Positions 9,666-18,854 are shown, counted from the stretch's first letter. The stretch is 64,000 nt of DNA from Streptomyces sp. S.PB5 (GCF_030403745.1 NZ_JAQMWP010000002.1:682001-746000), one strand, 5' to 3'. The notes: a model not told the origin generated them from the letters alone. Numbers and translations are program-made.

Positions 9666-10589
9666 ATGCCCACGATTCTGGGACAGAACCAGTACGGCAA
9701 GGCCGAGAACCGAGTCGTAAAGATCACGCGGGACGGCGCCACCCATCACATCAAGGACCTGAACGTGTCCGTCGCCCTCTCCGGCGACATGGACGAGGTC
9801 CACTACTCCGGCTCCAACGCCAACGTCCTGCCGACCGACACCACCAAGAACACGGTGTACGCGTTCGCCAAGGAGTACGGCATCGAGTCGGCCGAGCAGT
9901 TCGGCATCCACCTCGCCCGGCACTTCGTGACCTCGCAGGAGCCGATCAAGACCGCCCGGATCCGGATCGAGGAGTACCAGTGGGAGCGCATCGCCGCTTC
10001 CGACGCCAACTCCCGGTTCATCGGCGCGGACGAGGTCAAGCACTCGTTCGTGCGCAAGGGCCAGGAGACCCGGGTCACGCAGATCACCTACGACGGTGAG
10101 AAGTGGGAGGTCATCTCCGGCCTCAAGGACCTCGTCGTGATGAACTCGACCAACTCCGAGTTCTGGGGCTACGTCAAGGACAAGTACACGACGCTCCCGG
10201 AGGCGTACGACCGCATCCTGGCGACCCAGGTCTCCGGGCGCTGGCGGTTCAACTGGACCGACGACGAGCAGCGGATGCCCAACTGGGAGAAGTCCTACGA
10301 GCAGGTGAAGAAGCACATGCTCCAGGCCTTCGCCGAGACCTACTCGCTCTCGCTCCAGCAGACCCTGTACCAGATGGGTTCGCGGATCATCAACAACCGC
10401 AGCGAGATCGACGAGGTCCGCTTCTCCCTCCCGAACAAGCACCACTTCCTCGTGGACCTGGAGCCGTTCGGGCTGAAGAACGACAACGAGGTGTACTACG
10501 CCGCCGACCGGCCCTACGGCCTGATCGAGGCGACGATCCTGCGGGACGGCGTCGAGCCGAGGATCCCGGTGGATCTCACCAACCTGTAA
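9666..10589 (+). CDS. uox: Urate oxidase (uricase)
   Basis: 307 residues, cofactor-free tunnelling-fold oxidase that converts urate and O2 to 5-hydroxyisourate and H2O2. The catalytic Lys (QYGKAENRV), Thr (LPTDTTKNTVYAF) and His (NKHHFLVDLEPFG) are present, as are KDKYTTLPEAYDRILAT and the substrate Gln region SLSLQQTLYQMG. Third gene of the operon with uraD and uraH, so the three consecutive steps from urate to allantoin are made together. The peroxide it makes gives a reason for a catalase in the same regulon. A hairpin follows at 10610-10647. Confidence 0.97.
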   Translation: MPTILGQNQYGKAENRVVKITRDGATHHIKDLNVSVALSGDMDEVHYSGSNANVLPTDTTKNTVYAFAKEYGIESAEQFGIHLARHFVTSQEPIKTARIRIEEYQWERIAASDANSRFIGADEVKHSFVRKGQETRVTQITYDGEKWEVISGLKDLVVMNSTNSEFWGYVKDKYTTLPEAYDRILATQVSGRWRFNWTDDEQRMPNWEKSYEQVKKHMLQAFAETYSLSLQQTLYQMGSRIINNRSEIDEVRFSLPNKHHFLVDLEPFGLKNDNEVYYAADRPYGLIEATILRDGVEPRIPVDLTNL

Positions 10590-10609
10590 GCAAGTCGATG
10601 TCGGCACCT

Positions 10610-10647
10610 GCGGCCGGCGGGGCGAGCTCATGAGGCTCCCCGGCCGC
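10610..10647 (+). terminator. Hairpin after uricase
   Basis: GCGGCCGG (10610-10617) pairs with CCGGCCGC (10640-10647); a shorter inner G/C pairing extends the stem. It lies 21 bases after the uricase stop, before the deaminase gene, so the deaminase may be separately transcribed. Confidence 0.55.
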
Positions 10648-10716
10648 GGCACTCAAATCCCGGGTCCTGCCGTGCCCTCTCCGTAGCAGCACACCCTTAC
10701 GACAAAGGGGCGAACC

Positions 10717-12093
10717 ATGGCAGCAGCCCAGCGCATCGTCATCGAGAACTGTTCGATCGCGACCGTCGACGCGAACGACACCGAGTACGCGAGCGGATAC
10801 GTCGTCATCGCCGGCAACCGCATCGAGTCGCTCGGCGCGGGCAGGGCCCCCGAGGGCCTGGAGAACGTCGTACGCCGTATCGACGCCACCGGCCATCTCG
10901 TGACCCCGGGGCTGGTCAACACGCACCACCATTTCTACCAGTGGATCACCCGCGGCCTGGCCACGGACCACAACCTCTTCGACTGGCTCGTCGCGCTCTA
11001 CCCGACCTGGGCGCGCATCGACGAGCAGATGACCTATACGGCCGCGCAGGGCTCGCTGGCCATGATGGCCCGCGGTGGTGTCACCACCGCCATGGACCAC
11101 CACTACGTCTTCCCGCAGGGCTCCGGCGACCTGTCCGGCGCGATCATCCGCGCCGCCCGTGAGACGGGCGTCCGTTTCACCCTCGCCCGCGGCTCCATGG
11201 ACCGCAGTGAGAAGGACGGCGGCCTGCCCCCGGACTTCGCCGTCGAGACCCTCGAAGGCGCCCTCACCGCCACCGAGTCGACGGTCAAGGAGCACCACGA
11301 CTCCTCCTTCGACGCCATGACCCAGGTGGCCGTAGCCCCCTGCTCACCCTTCTCCGTCTCCACCGAACTCCTGCGTGAGGGCGCCGAGTTGGCCCGCCGT
11401 CTCGGTGTACGCCTGCACACCCACGGCTCGGAGACCGTCGAGGAGGAGCAGTTCTGCAAGGAACTGTTCGGCATGGGCCCGACCGACTACTTCGAGTCCA
11501 CCGGCTGGCTCGGCGAGGACGTGTGGATGGCGCACTGCGTCCACATGAACGACTCCGACATCGCCGCCTTCGCCCGTACGAGGACGGGTGTCGCCCACTG
11601 TCCGTCCTCCAACGCCCGCCTGGCCGCAGGTATCGCGCGCGTCCCCGACCTGCTCGCCGCCGGCGTTCCGGTCGGCCTCGGCGTCGACGGCACCGCCTCC
11701 AACGAGGCGGGCGAACTCCACACCGAACTGCGCAACGCGCTCCTGATCAACCGCCTCGGCGCCCACCGGGAAGCGGCGCTCGACGCCCGCCAGGCCCTGC
11801 GCCTCGGAACGTACGGCGGCGCCCAGGTCCTGGGCCGCGCCGCCGAGACCGGCTCCCTGGAACCGGGCAAGCTCGCCGACCTGGTGCTGTGGAAGCTGGA
11901 CACGCTCGCCCACGCCTCCATCGCCGACCCGGTCACCGCACTGGTCCTCGGCGCCGCCGCCCCGGTCACGGCCTCTTTCGTCAACGGCCGCCAGATCGTC
12001 GAGGCGGGCCGCCTGCTGCATGTCGACGAGGACGCGATCGCACGCTCCACGCGGGAACAGGCGCAACGCCTGGCGGGAATCGCCGGGCACTGA
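10717..12093 (+). CDS. 8-Oxoguanine/guanine deaminase-type amidohydrolase
   Basis: 458 residues, amidohydrolase superfamily (ATZ/TRZ group). Zinc ligands are visible in VNTHHHFYQ, HTHGSETVEEEQ, AHCVHMND and the Asp of GVDGTASNEAG. The NTHHHFYQWITRG opening matches enzymes characterised as 8-oxoguanine deaminase, which also act on isocytosine and relate to guanine deaminases; either reaction would feed 8-oxoguanine or guanine toward urate or xanthine. Between uricase and a purine permease it clearly serves purine salvage or breakdown. Separate hairpins lie before and after it. Confidence 0.85.
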   Translation: MAAAQRIVIENCSIATVDANDTEYASGYVVIAGNRIESLGAGRAPEGLENVVRRIDATGHLVTPGLVNTHHHFYQWITRGLATDHNLFDWLVALYPTWARIDEQMTYTAAQGSLAMMARGGVTTAMDHHYVFPQGSGDLSGAIIRAARETGVRFTLARGSMDRSEKDGGLPPDFAVETLEGALTATESTVKEHHDSSFDAMTQVAVAPCSPFSVSTELLREGAELARRLGVRLHTHGSETVEEEQFCKELFGMGPTDYFESTGWLGEDVWMAHCVHMNDSDIAAFARTRTGVAHCPSSNARLAAGIARVPDLLAAGVPVGLGVDGTASNEAGELHTELRNALLINRLGAHREAALDARQALRLGTYGGAQVLGRAAETGSLEPGKLADLVLWKLDTLAHASIADPVTALVLGAAAPVTASFVNGRQIVEAGRLLHVDEDAIARSTREQAQRLAGIAGH

Positions 12094-12121
12094 ACCCCGT
12101 ACCGAGGTACGGCACTCGACT

Positions 12122-12218
12122 CCGGCCGGGAGGGACGGCTCCCGGCCGGTAGCCGTGAACCCGAGCGGGGTTCATGGCGGCCGTGTCCGGGGCGCACGCC
12201 ACACGTGTGCGCCCCGGA
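12122..12218 (+). terminator. Cluster of three perfect hairpins between deaminase and permease
   Basis: Three stem-loops follow one another: 12122-12149 (11-bp stem, arms CCGGCCGGGAG), 12156-12174 (7-bp stem, TGAACCC) and 12186-12218 (12-bp stem, TCCGGGGCGCAC). The first is placed as the deaminase terminator. The others lie 110-175 bases before the permease start and could be a leader or attenuator; I recognise no riboswitch class. Confidence 0.5.
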
Positions 12219-12330
12219 ACGGTCACACCGCATACCCCATGCCCCCGTCCCCCCGGTCCCGCACGACCGCGCACCACCTCCAAGAAACCCACGTCAGAGC
12301 CGACGTGTCAGCTGACCCGGAGGAACCGTA

Positions 12331-13731
12331 GTGAGCGCCCAACGAGCCGACGGCATACGCTCCGTCGACACACACCCCGTCGACGAAAAACTCCCCGCAC
12401 TGAAAATGGCCACCACGGGCCTGCAACACGTGGCCGCCATGTACGCGGGAGTCGTCGCCCCGCCCCTGATCGTCGGCGCGGCCATCGGCCTGTCCGGCAC
12501 CGAACTCACCTTCCTGACCGGCGCCTGCCTGTTCACGGCCGGCCTCGCGACCTTCCTCCAGACGCTCGGCATCTGGAAGATCGGCGCCCGGCTCCCCTTC
12601 GTCAACGGCGTCACCTTCGCGGGCGTGGCCCCGATGACGGCGATCGTCGCCTCCACCGACGACAAGTCCGACGCCCTGCCGATCATCTTCGGCGCGGTCA
12701 TCGTCGCCGGTCTCCTCGGCTTCCTCGCCGCCCCCTTCTTCAGCAAGGCGGTCCGCTTCTTCCCGCCGGTCGTCACGGGCACGGTCATCACCCTCATAGG
12801 GGTGTCGCTGCTGCCGGTCGCCTTCGGCTGGGCGCAAGGGCCCAACCCAGGGGCGGACGACTACGGTTCGACGACCTACCTGGGCCTGGCGGGCGCGACC
12901 CTCGCGATCGTGCTCGTGCTGCGCCGCTTCACCCGCGGCTTCGTCAAGCAGATCGCCGTGCTGCTCGGCCTGGTGATCGGCACGCTGGTCGCGATCCCCT
13001 TCGGTGTCACGGACTTCAGCCCGGTCGGGGACGCGGACGTGATCGGCTTCCCGACCCCGTTCCACTTCGGCGCCCCGCAGTTCCAGGTCGCCGCGATCGT
13101 GTCGATGATCGTGGTGATGGTGGTCTCCATGACCGAATCGACCGCGGACATGCTGGCGTTGGGCGAGATCGTGGACCGTCCGGCCGACGAGAAGACCATC
13201 GCGGCGGGCCTGCGCGCCGACACCCTCGGCTCGGCGATCAGCCCGCTCTTCAACGGCTTCATGTGCAGCGCCTTCGCCCAGAACATCGGCCTGGTCGCGA
13301 TGACGAAGATCCGCAGCCGGTACGTCGTCGCCACCGGCGGCGCCTTCCTCGTCCTGATGGGCCTGTGTCCGATGGCGGCCTCGCTCATCGCCGTCGTACC
13401 GCGCCCGGTGCTCGGCGGCGCGGGCGTGGTCCTGTTCGGGTCGGTCGCGGCGAGCGGCATCCAGACCCTGGTGCGGGCCGGCCTCGACAAGGACAACAAC
13501 GTCCTCATCGTCGCCGTCTCGCTGGCCGTCGGGATCATCCCGATCACGGCGCCGGAGTTCTATCACGCGTTCCCCGAGACGGCGAAGATCGTGCTCGACT
13601 CGGGGATCTCGACGGGCTGCGTGGCGGCCGTCCTGCTGAACCTGGTCTTCAACCACCTGGGCAGGCAGCGCGACGCCCAGGACGTGACGCACCCGATGGA
13701 AGCCGGCGAGGAGATCGCCGCAGCGCACTAG
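12331..13731 (+). CDS. NCS2-family purine (urate/xanthine) permease
   Basis: 466 residues, about 14 hydrophobic segments. Nucleobase:cation symporter-2 family: GLQHVAAMYAGVVAPPLIVG carries the QH motif of helix 1, and the family signature region is seen as MTESTADMLALGEI followed by FNGFMCSAFAQNIGLV. Family members bring urate, xanthine or uracil in with protons. The MTESTAD helix and the adjacency to uricase and the deaminase favour a urate or xanthine substrate over uracil. GTG start at 12331 with GGAGGAAC upstream. Followed by an 18-bp bidirectional terminator. Confidence 0.92.
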   Translation: MSAQRADGIRSVDTHPVDEKLPALKMATTGLQHVAAMYAGVVAPPLIVGAAIGLSGTELTFLTGACLFTAGLATFLQTLGIWKIGARLPFVNGVTFAGVAPMTAIVASTDDKSDALPIIFGAVIVAGLLGFLAAPFFSKAVRFFPPVVTGTVITLIGVSLLPVAFGWAQGPNPGADDYGSTTYLGLAGATLAIVLVLRRFTRGFVKQIAVLLGLVIGTLVAIPFGVTDFSPVGDADVIGFPTPFHFGAPQFQVAAIVSMIVVMVVSMTESTADMLALGEIVDRPADEKTIAAGLRADTLGSAISPLFNGFMCSAFAQNIGLVAMTKIRSRYVVATGGAFLVLMGLCPMAASLIAVVPRPVLGGAGVVLFGSVAASGIQTLVRAGLDKDNNVLIVAVSLAVGIIPITAPEFYHAFPETAKIVLDSGISTGCVAAVLLNLVFNHLGRQRDAQDVTHPMEAGEEIAAAH

Positions 13732-13776
13732 CCGATGGTGTAACCGCCCCCGCACGCCTGGCACTTGAGCGGCGTG

Positions 13777-13830
13777 GCCGGGTCGGGACCGCCCTTCCGG
13801 GAATCGGCCGTCGGGCGGTCCCGACCCGGC
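13777..13830. terminator. Bidirectional terminator between permease and AraC gene
   Basis: Arms 13777-13794 and 13813-13830 are exact complements over 18 bp (core GTCGGGACCGCCC) around an 18-base loop. The flanking genes converge on it. Confidence 0.75.
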
Positions 13831-13862
13831 TCACGTCGTTGCGTGCCGTCGGCACGTCGCCG

Positions 13863-14678
13863 TCAGCCCGCGGGGCGCGTCGAGAGCCGGTCGAAGGCCT
13901 GGCAGGGGCGGGCCTCGGGGAGGCGGCCGGTGAAGAAGGAGCGGGGCGGGACACCCATCAGGGTGCGGAAGTCGGATGTCATGTGCGCCTGGTCGTAGTA
14001 GCCGGTGGTGGCGGCGAGGTCGGCCCACTTCGCGGTCGGCGCCTGCGCCAGCACCGCGCGGACGCGGTCGATGCGGGCGTAGTGCTTGGGGGAGAGGCCG
14101 ACGCCCTCCGCGAAGAGGTTCCGCAACTGCCGCTCACTGACGGCGAGTTCCCGCGCCACGTCCTTCACCTGCCCAGGTATCCGGTCGGCCCGGATCGACA
14201 GGGCGTCGACGGCGGCCCGCAGTAGCCGGCCCCGCGAGTCCGGGAGCGGGAGCCGGGCGAGCGTGTGCGCCAGCCGGTCGATCAGCTCGTCGGTCTCCAA
14301 GACGGCTGCGGCGTACGACAGTTGGCGTGCTGTGCGCGTGGGCAGCTCCCGCAGGGGCACCACCCGGCCGACCAGGTCGGCGGCGGCCACCCCGAGCAGC
14401 GGACGTGCCGTCCCCGGCGCCAGATGCAGCTGCACACAGGACGCGAGGCGCTCGGCACCGGCCCGGTGGTACGAGGCGCGCGTCCGCGGGCCGACGACCA
14501 GGGCGTCGCGTCGGCCGTCCTCCCCGACGCGCACGACCAGCTTCGTCGCGGTGTCCGGAGTGTGCGCGACCGACTCGCCGCCGGTCACCGTGGCGATCTG
14601 GGCGATCCAGGGCCGGAGGGCGTCGGGCACGGACAGGGGCGGCAGCGGGGCGGGTTCGGCGCGGGCGGTCGTCGTCAC
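13863..14678 (-). CDS. AraC-family transcriptional regulator
   Basis: 271 residues. The C-terminal third contains the two AraC/XylS helix-turn-helix units: VKDVARELAVSERQLRNLF and the second ending TTGYYDQAHMTSDFRTLMGVPP, with the typical SPKHYARIDRVRAVL linker helix. The N-terminal 150 residues look like the AraC-like ligand region (a DUF6597-type domain is plausible). It is divergent from the NmrA-like gene at 14775 with only 96 bases between, so regulation of that gene is the simplest guess. No purine-regulon boxes are in the shared promoter. Confidence 0.9.
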   Translation of the reverse strand: MTTTARAEPAPLPPLSVPDALRPWIAQIATVTGGESVAHTPDTATKLVVRVGEDGRRDALVVGPRTRASYHRAGAERLASCVQLHLAPGTARPLLGVAAADLVGRVVPLRELPTRTARQLSYAAAVLETDELIDRLAHTLARLPLPDSRGRLLRAAVDALSIRADRIPGQVKDVARELAVSERQLRNLFAEGVGLSPKHYARIDRVRAVLAQAPTAKWADLAATTGYYDQAHMTSDFRTLMGVPPRSFFTGRLPEARPCQAFDRLSTRPAG

Positions 14679-14774
14679 CTCTCCACCGTAAGCGGGCGGC
14701 GCGGCCGCGCGGGCCGGTCAACCGTGCCGGAATTTCCAAGAGTTGCCGCAAGGCCGTCCGCCAGCGTGGAGACC

Positions 14775-15629
14775 ATGATCCTAGTGACGGGTGCGACCGG
14801 CACCATCGGCAGTGAAGTCGTACGGCAGCTCGCGGCGCGCGGCGAGAAGATCCGCGCCCTGACCCGCGACCCCGGGCGGGCGCAGGTGCCCGCGGGCGTG
14901 GAGGTGGTGCGCGGGGACTTCCTCGACCAGCCGTCCCTGGAGGCGGCGTTGGCGGGCGTCGACGCCGCGTTCCTGGTGGGCGTGCTCGGGCCGGAGGACG
15001 GCGGGCGGGATGCGCGGCTGATCGAGCTGACCCGGGCGGCGGGGGTGCGGCGGATCGTGAAACTCTCCGCCATCGGCACCGGCGCGCCCGAGTTCGGCCG
15101 GTTCGGCACCTGGCATCTGCCCGGTGAACAGGCCTTGCGGGCCTCCGACGCGGAGTGGACGATCCTGCGTCCCTCGTCCTTCGCCTCGAACACCCTGGGC
15201 TGGGCGCATGCGCTGCGCGCGGGGCAGCCCGTGCCCAACATGACGGGGGAGGGGCGCCAAGGAGTCGTCGACCCGCGTGACGTGGCCGAGGTGGCGGTCG
15301 CGGCCCTGACCGACGCCCGGCACGCGGGGCGGACGTACACCCTGACCGGTCCTGAGGCGATCAGCGTCGACGATCAGGCCGCCGTGCTCGCCGGGGTGCT
15401 CGGCCGTCCGGTGGAGACGGTCACCCCGTCGCCGGAGCAGATGCGGGAGCAGCTGTCCGCGTCCGGCATGAGCGAACAGGCGGTGGAAGGGGTCCTGGGC
15501 GGCCTGGAGTTCGCCCGCGGGGGCGGCAACACCACCGTCACGGACGACGTACGGGAGGCGCTGGGGCGTCCGGCTCGGTCGTACCGGGAGTGGGCCGAGG
15601 ATCACAAGGGCGCGTTCGACGGGGTGTGA
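14775..15629 (+). CDS. NmrA-like NAD(P)-binding protein
   Basis: 284 residues from the ATG at 14775. It opens with the Rossmann motif MILVTGATGTIGSEV, then EVVRGDFLD, VDAAFLVGV, VKLSAIG and TILRPSSFASN, the order seen in atypical short-chain dehydrogenases of the NmrA/TMR family (quinone oxidoreductase-like or redox sensors). The SDR Tyr-x3-Lys pair is not present, in line with this family. Substrate unknown. Divergent from the AraC regulator; a longer upstream frame is antisense to that gene and was not used. Confidence 0.88.
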   Translation: MILVTGATGTIGSEVVRQLAARGEKIRALTRDPGRAQVPAGVEVVRGDFLDQPSLEAALAGVDAAFLVGVLGPEDGGRDARLIELTRAAGVRRIVKLSAIGTGAPEFGRFGTWHLPGEQALRASDAEWTILRPSSFASNTLGWAHALRAGQPVPNMTGEGRQGVVDPRDVAEVAVAALTDARHAGRTYTLTGPEAISVDDQAAVLAGVLGRPVETVTPSPEQMREQLSASGMSEQAVEGVLGGLEFARGGGNTTVTDDVREALGRPARSYREWAEDHKGAFDGV

Positions 15630-15650
15630 CGCGGTCAAGCACGGCGGCAC

Positions 15651-15677
15651 GGCGGCGGGCACCGGGGTCCCGCCGCC
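15651..15677 (+). terminator. Hairpin after the NmrA-like gene
   Basis: GGCGGCGGG (15651-15659) pairs with CCCGCCGCC (15669-15677), a 9-bp stem with 9-base loop, 22 bases after the stop codon and between convergent genes. Confidence 0.5.
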
Positions 15678-15786
15678 GCGCCACCGGTTCGGTCGGTGTA
15701 CATCGCCGGGTCGAGGGCCGCCTACGACGGCGAGCACCGGCCGGAGCCGGTCGACGCGTGACCCGCGGGCCGGGGCCGGGGGAGGC

Positions 15787-16209
15787 TCACAGTCCGAACA
15801 GGGACGGATCCGCCGCCAGTTCCTTGAAGCGCTCCTGCGGATCTGCGACCAGCCTGCGCTCCTTGAGGTCCATCAGCCCGCCGACGGCCGTGATCTCGGC
15901 CGCCACCGTGCCGTCCTTCTTGCGGATGGCCTGTTCTATGCGGAACGTCTTCCCCTCGCCCCATTCGAAACTGCAGCTCACCTCCACCTCGTCGCCCGCC
16001 AGCAGCTCCCGCCGGTAGCGGATCGTGGTCTCCAGGGCCACCGGTCCCACGCCGCTGCCGATGAGGCCGGCCTGGGTGATGCCGGCCGCCCGTAGCAGCG
16101 ACCAGCGGGCGTGCTCCGCGTAGTTGATGTAGACGCTCTGGTTCAGATGGCCCTGCACATCCGTCTCGTACCCGCGGACGGTCACTGGAACGGCGAACGG
16201 CTCGGTCAC
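15787..16209 (-). CDS. Hotdog-fold acyl-CoA thioesterase
   Basis: 140 residues from the GTG at 16209, which has AGAGGTGA eight bases upstream. Hotdog fold of the 4-hydroxybenzoyl-CoA thioesterase type: VTVRGYETDVQGHLNQSVYINYAEHARWSLL contains the catalytic Asp/Asn-bearing first helix, then ETTIRYRRELLAGDEVEVSCSF. Such enzymes hydrolyse acyl-CoA or acyl-carrier thioesters; the acyl group cannot be inferred. Possibly transcribed with the upstream hypothetical gene 16265-16891, 55 bases away. Confidence 0.85.
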   Translation of the reverse strand: MTEPFAVPVTVRGYETDVQGHLNQSVYINYAEHARWSLLRAAGITQAGLIGSGVGPVALETTIRYRRELLAGDEVEVSCSFEWGEGKTFRIEQAIRKKDGTVAAEITAVGGLMDLKERRLVADPQERFKELAADPSLFGL

Positions 16210-16264
16210 GTCAATCACCTCTCGTACCACGGAAGTCGATGGACCAGATCCTGACACGTGCGCC

Positions 16265-16891
16265 TTACACCCGTCTCGGCGAGGCCAGCAGATAGCGGGC
16301 TCTGGTGCGGGGCTCGGTGTACTCGCCGACCTGCCAGCCCGCCGCCTCCAGCGTGACCGAGCAGGCCCTCAGCGCGGCGGCGTCGGGCTCGCGCACGGCG
16401 ACCGCCTCGGGCTGCGGGGTCGCCCGCACCCGGTAGCCGCGGTCCGCGTCGGCGTCCGCGGGTGTGTGCCCGGCCGCCTCCAGCGCGAGTGCGGCGGCCT
16501 GCACCAGATGCGCCCGCTCCCAGCCGCACGGCCGGTCCGTCGCCCCGTCCGGATTCGTCATCCGGCGCAGCTCCAGCAGCCCCTGCCAGGCGCTGTGCAC
16601 CTCCCGCACCCGGGCGGGACCCGCGGCCGGCGGATCCTCCTCACCGCCGATGCGGGCGGCGAACACCCCGGACGCCGACGGAGTCTCCGGTGCGGGCGCC
16701 ACGGGTTCGGCGTCCCGCAGACGATGCCCGGCCGGGGTGAGGAAGTGATCGTGCGGCGGGCGCGCGTGCCGGAACGCCAGCCCGTGTCTGACCAGCGCTG
16801 CGAGCTGCGCCTCCGTGCCCTTCAGCCGTCCGGTGACGGGATCGGCGGCGTCGATGACGCGGCGCTGCGCGGCGGTCGGCGGTCGTGTCAT
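16265..16891 (-). CDS. Hypothetical protein with winged-helix-like start
   Basis: 208 residues from the ATG at 16891, with GGAGGAG seven bases upstream (a longer frame to 16939 is less likely). The first 65 residues (AAQRRVIDAADPVTGRL...LAALVRHGLAFRH...HFLTPAGHRLR) read like a winged-helix domain of the kind used to separate restriction or MarR-like folds. The rest is Ala/Glu rich with a repeated ALRACSVTLEAAGWQVGEY helix-strand unit. No catalytic motif. Conserved in streptomycetes as a protein of unknown function, from memory. Confidence 0.65.
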   Translation of the reverse strand: MTRPPTAAQRRVIDAADPVTGRLKGTEAQLAALVRHGLAFRHARPPHDHFLTPAGHRLRDAEPVAPAPETPSASGVFAARIGGEEDPPAAGPARVREVHSAWQGLLELRRMTNPDGATDRPCGWERAHLVQAAALALEAAGHTPADADADRGYRVRATPQPEAVAVREPDAAALRACSVTLEAAGWQVGEYTEPRTRARYLLASPRRV

Positions 16892-16962
16892 GGGCGTGCT
16901 CCTCCCCGGGGACATGCCTGGTGAACGGGTGTCCGCCACCTGGCGGTCACCTCATTCGAAGA

Positions 16963-17562
16963 CTAAGCCGGGGGTCTGACATTCCACCCGGCGATCACCG
17001 GCCGCCCGTGCTCCGTCCCCAGTCGGCACACCGTGCCCGTGGCCAGCTGGAACAGCGCCCCCTGCGCGGCGGGCAGCCCCAGCCGCCGTGCCGTCAGCAC
17101 CCGCAGGAAGTGGCCGTGCGCGACCAGCAGCACCACGCCCTCGGTGTTGGCGAGGGCGGCGTCCACCTTGGCGAGGACCCGGTCGGCCCGCTCGCCCACC
17201 TGCTCTGGCGTCTCCCCGGGATGGTCCGGCGGTCCGGGCGTGACCCCGTCCGTGAACAGGAACCAGCCGGGCCGGGTGCGCTGGATCTCGACGGTGGTGA
17301 TCCCCTCGTACCCGCCGTAGTCCCACTCCCGCAGGTCGACGTCGACCCGGGCGTCCGGCACCCCGATCAGCTCGGCCGTCTCCCGCGCGCGCTGCAGCGG
17401 GCTGACGAACGCGGCCCCGATCCGGTGCGAGCGGATCAACGGCACCAGCCGCCGCGCCTCCTCCCGCCCGTGCTCGGTCAGTGGGACGTCCGTCAACCCG
17501 GTGTGCCGCCCGGACCGCGACCATGCGGTCTCGCCGTGCCGGACGAGAAAGAGATCACCCAT
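16963..17562 (-). CDS. Histidine phosphatase (phosphoglycerate-mutase-like)
   Basis: 199 residues. LVRHGETAWSRSGRHTGLTDVPLTEHGR gives the RHG phospho-acceptor His and the second Arg; the acid residue lies in REWDYGGYEG and the second catalytic His in LLVAHGHFLRVL. The family covers broad-specificity phosphatases such as PhoE, CobC and SixA; the EWDYGxYEG block is the acid-phosphatase type. Substrate unknown. Fifty-three bases separate it from the aminotransferase upstream, so cotranscription is possible. Confidence 0.9.
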   Translation of the reverse strand: MGDLFLVRHGETAWSRSGRHTGLTDVPLTEHGREEARRLVPLIRSHRIGAAFVSPLQRARETAELIGVPDARVDVDLREWDYGGYEGITTVEIQRTRPGWFLFTDGVTPGPPDHPGETPEQVGERADRVLAKVDAALANTEGVVLLVAHGHFLRVLTARRLGLPAAQGALFQLATGTVCRLGTEHGRPVIAGWNVRPPA

Positions 17563-17615
17563 GACTCCAGGCTAGGAGCCCGGGCCGTACCGCGCCGCCG
17601 GTACCGCTCCTGCTG

Positions 17616-18824
17616 CTACTGCCGGTACCCGCTCAGGAACCGCCCGATCCGCCCGATCGCCGCCTCCAGGTCGTCCGCGTGGGGGAGGGTGAGGATGCGG
17701 AAGTGGTCGGGGGTCGGCCAGTTGAAGCCGGTGCCCTGGACGACCTGGATCTTCTCGCGCAGGAGCAGGTCCAGGACGAACTTCTCGTCGTCGTGGATCT
17801 TGTAGACCTTGGGGTCGAGGCGCGGGAACGCGTACAGCGAGCCCTTCGGCTTCACGCACGACACGCCCGGGATCTCGTTGAGCTTCTCCCAGGCCACGTT
17901 GCGCTGTTCGTGCAGCCGTCCGCCCGGCAGGGTCAGCTCCCGGATGGACTGGCGGCCGCCGAGCGCGGCCTGGATGGCGTACTGGGCGGGCGCGTTGGCG
18001 CACAGCCGCATGGAGGCCAGCATGGTCAGGCCCTCCAGGTAGTCCTTGGCGTGCTGCTTCGGGCCCGTGATCACCAGCCAGCCCGAGCGGAAGCCCGCCA
18101 CGCGGTACGTCTTCGACAGGCCGCAGAAGGTCAGGACGACCAGGTCCGGGGCGAGCGCGGCGGCCGAGTGGTGCACGGCGTCGTCGTAGAGGATCTGGTC
18201 GTAGATCTCGTCCGCGAAGACCATCAGGCCGTGGCGGCGGGCGAGGTCGAGGATGCCCTCGACGATCTCCTTCGGGTAGACGGCGCCGGTGGGGTTGTTG
18301 GGGTTGATGATCACGACGGCCTTCGTGCGGTCGGTGATCCTCGACTCCATGTCGGCCAGGTCCGGGTTCCAGTCGGCCTGTTCGTCGCAGATGTAGTGAA
18401 CGGCCTTGCCGCCCGCCAGAGTCGTCACCGCCGTCCACAGCGGGAAGTCGGGGGCGGGGATGAGGACCTCGTCGCCGTCCTCGATCAGCGCCTGTACGGC
18501 CATCGAGATCAGCTCGGAGACGCCGTTGCCGAGGTAGACGTCGTCGACGTCGACCTCCAGGCCGAGGGTCTGGTAGCGCTGGGCGACGGCCCGGCGGGCG
18601 GAGAGGATGCCCTTGGAGTCCGTGTAGCCGTGCGCCTGCGGGAGCATCCGGATCATGTCCTGGACGATCTCCTCCGGCGCCTCGAAACCGAAGAGTGCCG
18701 GGTTGCCGGTGTTCAGGCGCAGCACGCTGTGGCCCGCCTCCTCCAGCGCGTTGGCGTGCTCGATCACCGGGCCGCGGATCTCGTAACAGACCTCGCTGAG
18801 CTTGCTGGACTGCCGGAACTCCAT
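17616..18824 (-). CDS. PLP-dependent aminotransferase, AlaA-like
   Basis: 402 residues, fold type I class I/II aminotransferase. The Schiff-base lysine lies in GLSKTYRVAGFRSGWL, the PLP-binding Asp/Tyr in VFADEIYDQILYD, the NPNNPTGAVYP block is intact and the carboxylate Arg is in HFRILTLPH. The opening RQSSKLSEVCYEIRGPV and the overall length match alanine-type aminotransferases (AlaA/AlaT), which exchange alanine and 2-oxoglutarate for pyruvate and glutamate. Divergent from the HxlR regulator; tandem palindromes lie between them. Confidence 0.92.
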   Translation of the reverse strand: MEFRQSSKLSEVCYEIRGPVIEHANALEEAGHSVLRLNTGNPALFGFEAPEEIVQDMIRMLPQAHGYTDSKGILSARRAVAQRYQTLGLEVDVDDVYLGNGVSELISMAVQALIEDGDEVLIPAPDFPLWTAVTTLAGGKAVHYICDEQADWNPDLADMESRITDRTKAVVIINPNNPTGAVYPKEIVEGILDLARRHGLMVFADEIYDQILYDDAVHHSAAALAPDLVVLTFCGLSKTYRVAGFRSGWLVITGPKQHAKDYLEGLTMLASMRLCANAPAQYAIQAALGGRQSIRELTLPGGRLHEQRNVAWEKLNEIPGVSCVKPKGSLYAFPRLDPKVYKIHDDEKFVLDLLLREKIQVVQGTGFNWPTPDHFRILTLPHADDLEAAIGRIGRFLSGYRQ

Positions 18825-18854
18825 GCGCTGCTGCCTCTCCGGTTTCTTGTGTTG

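Noticed and set aside
12122..12218. Known purine or xanthine riboswitch
   Set aside because: The stems are simple perfect hairpins with GC-rich loops and do not show the three-way junction of purine riboswitches or another class I know.
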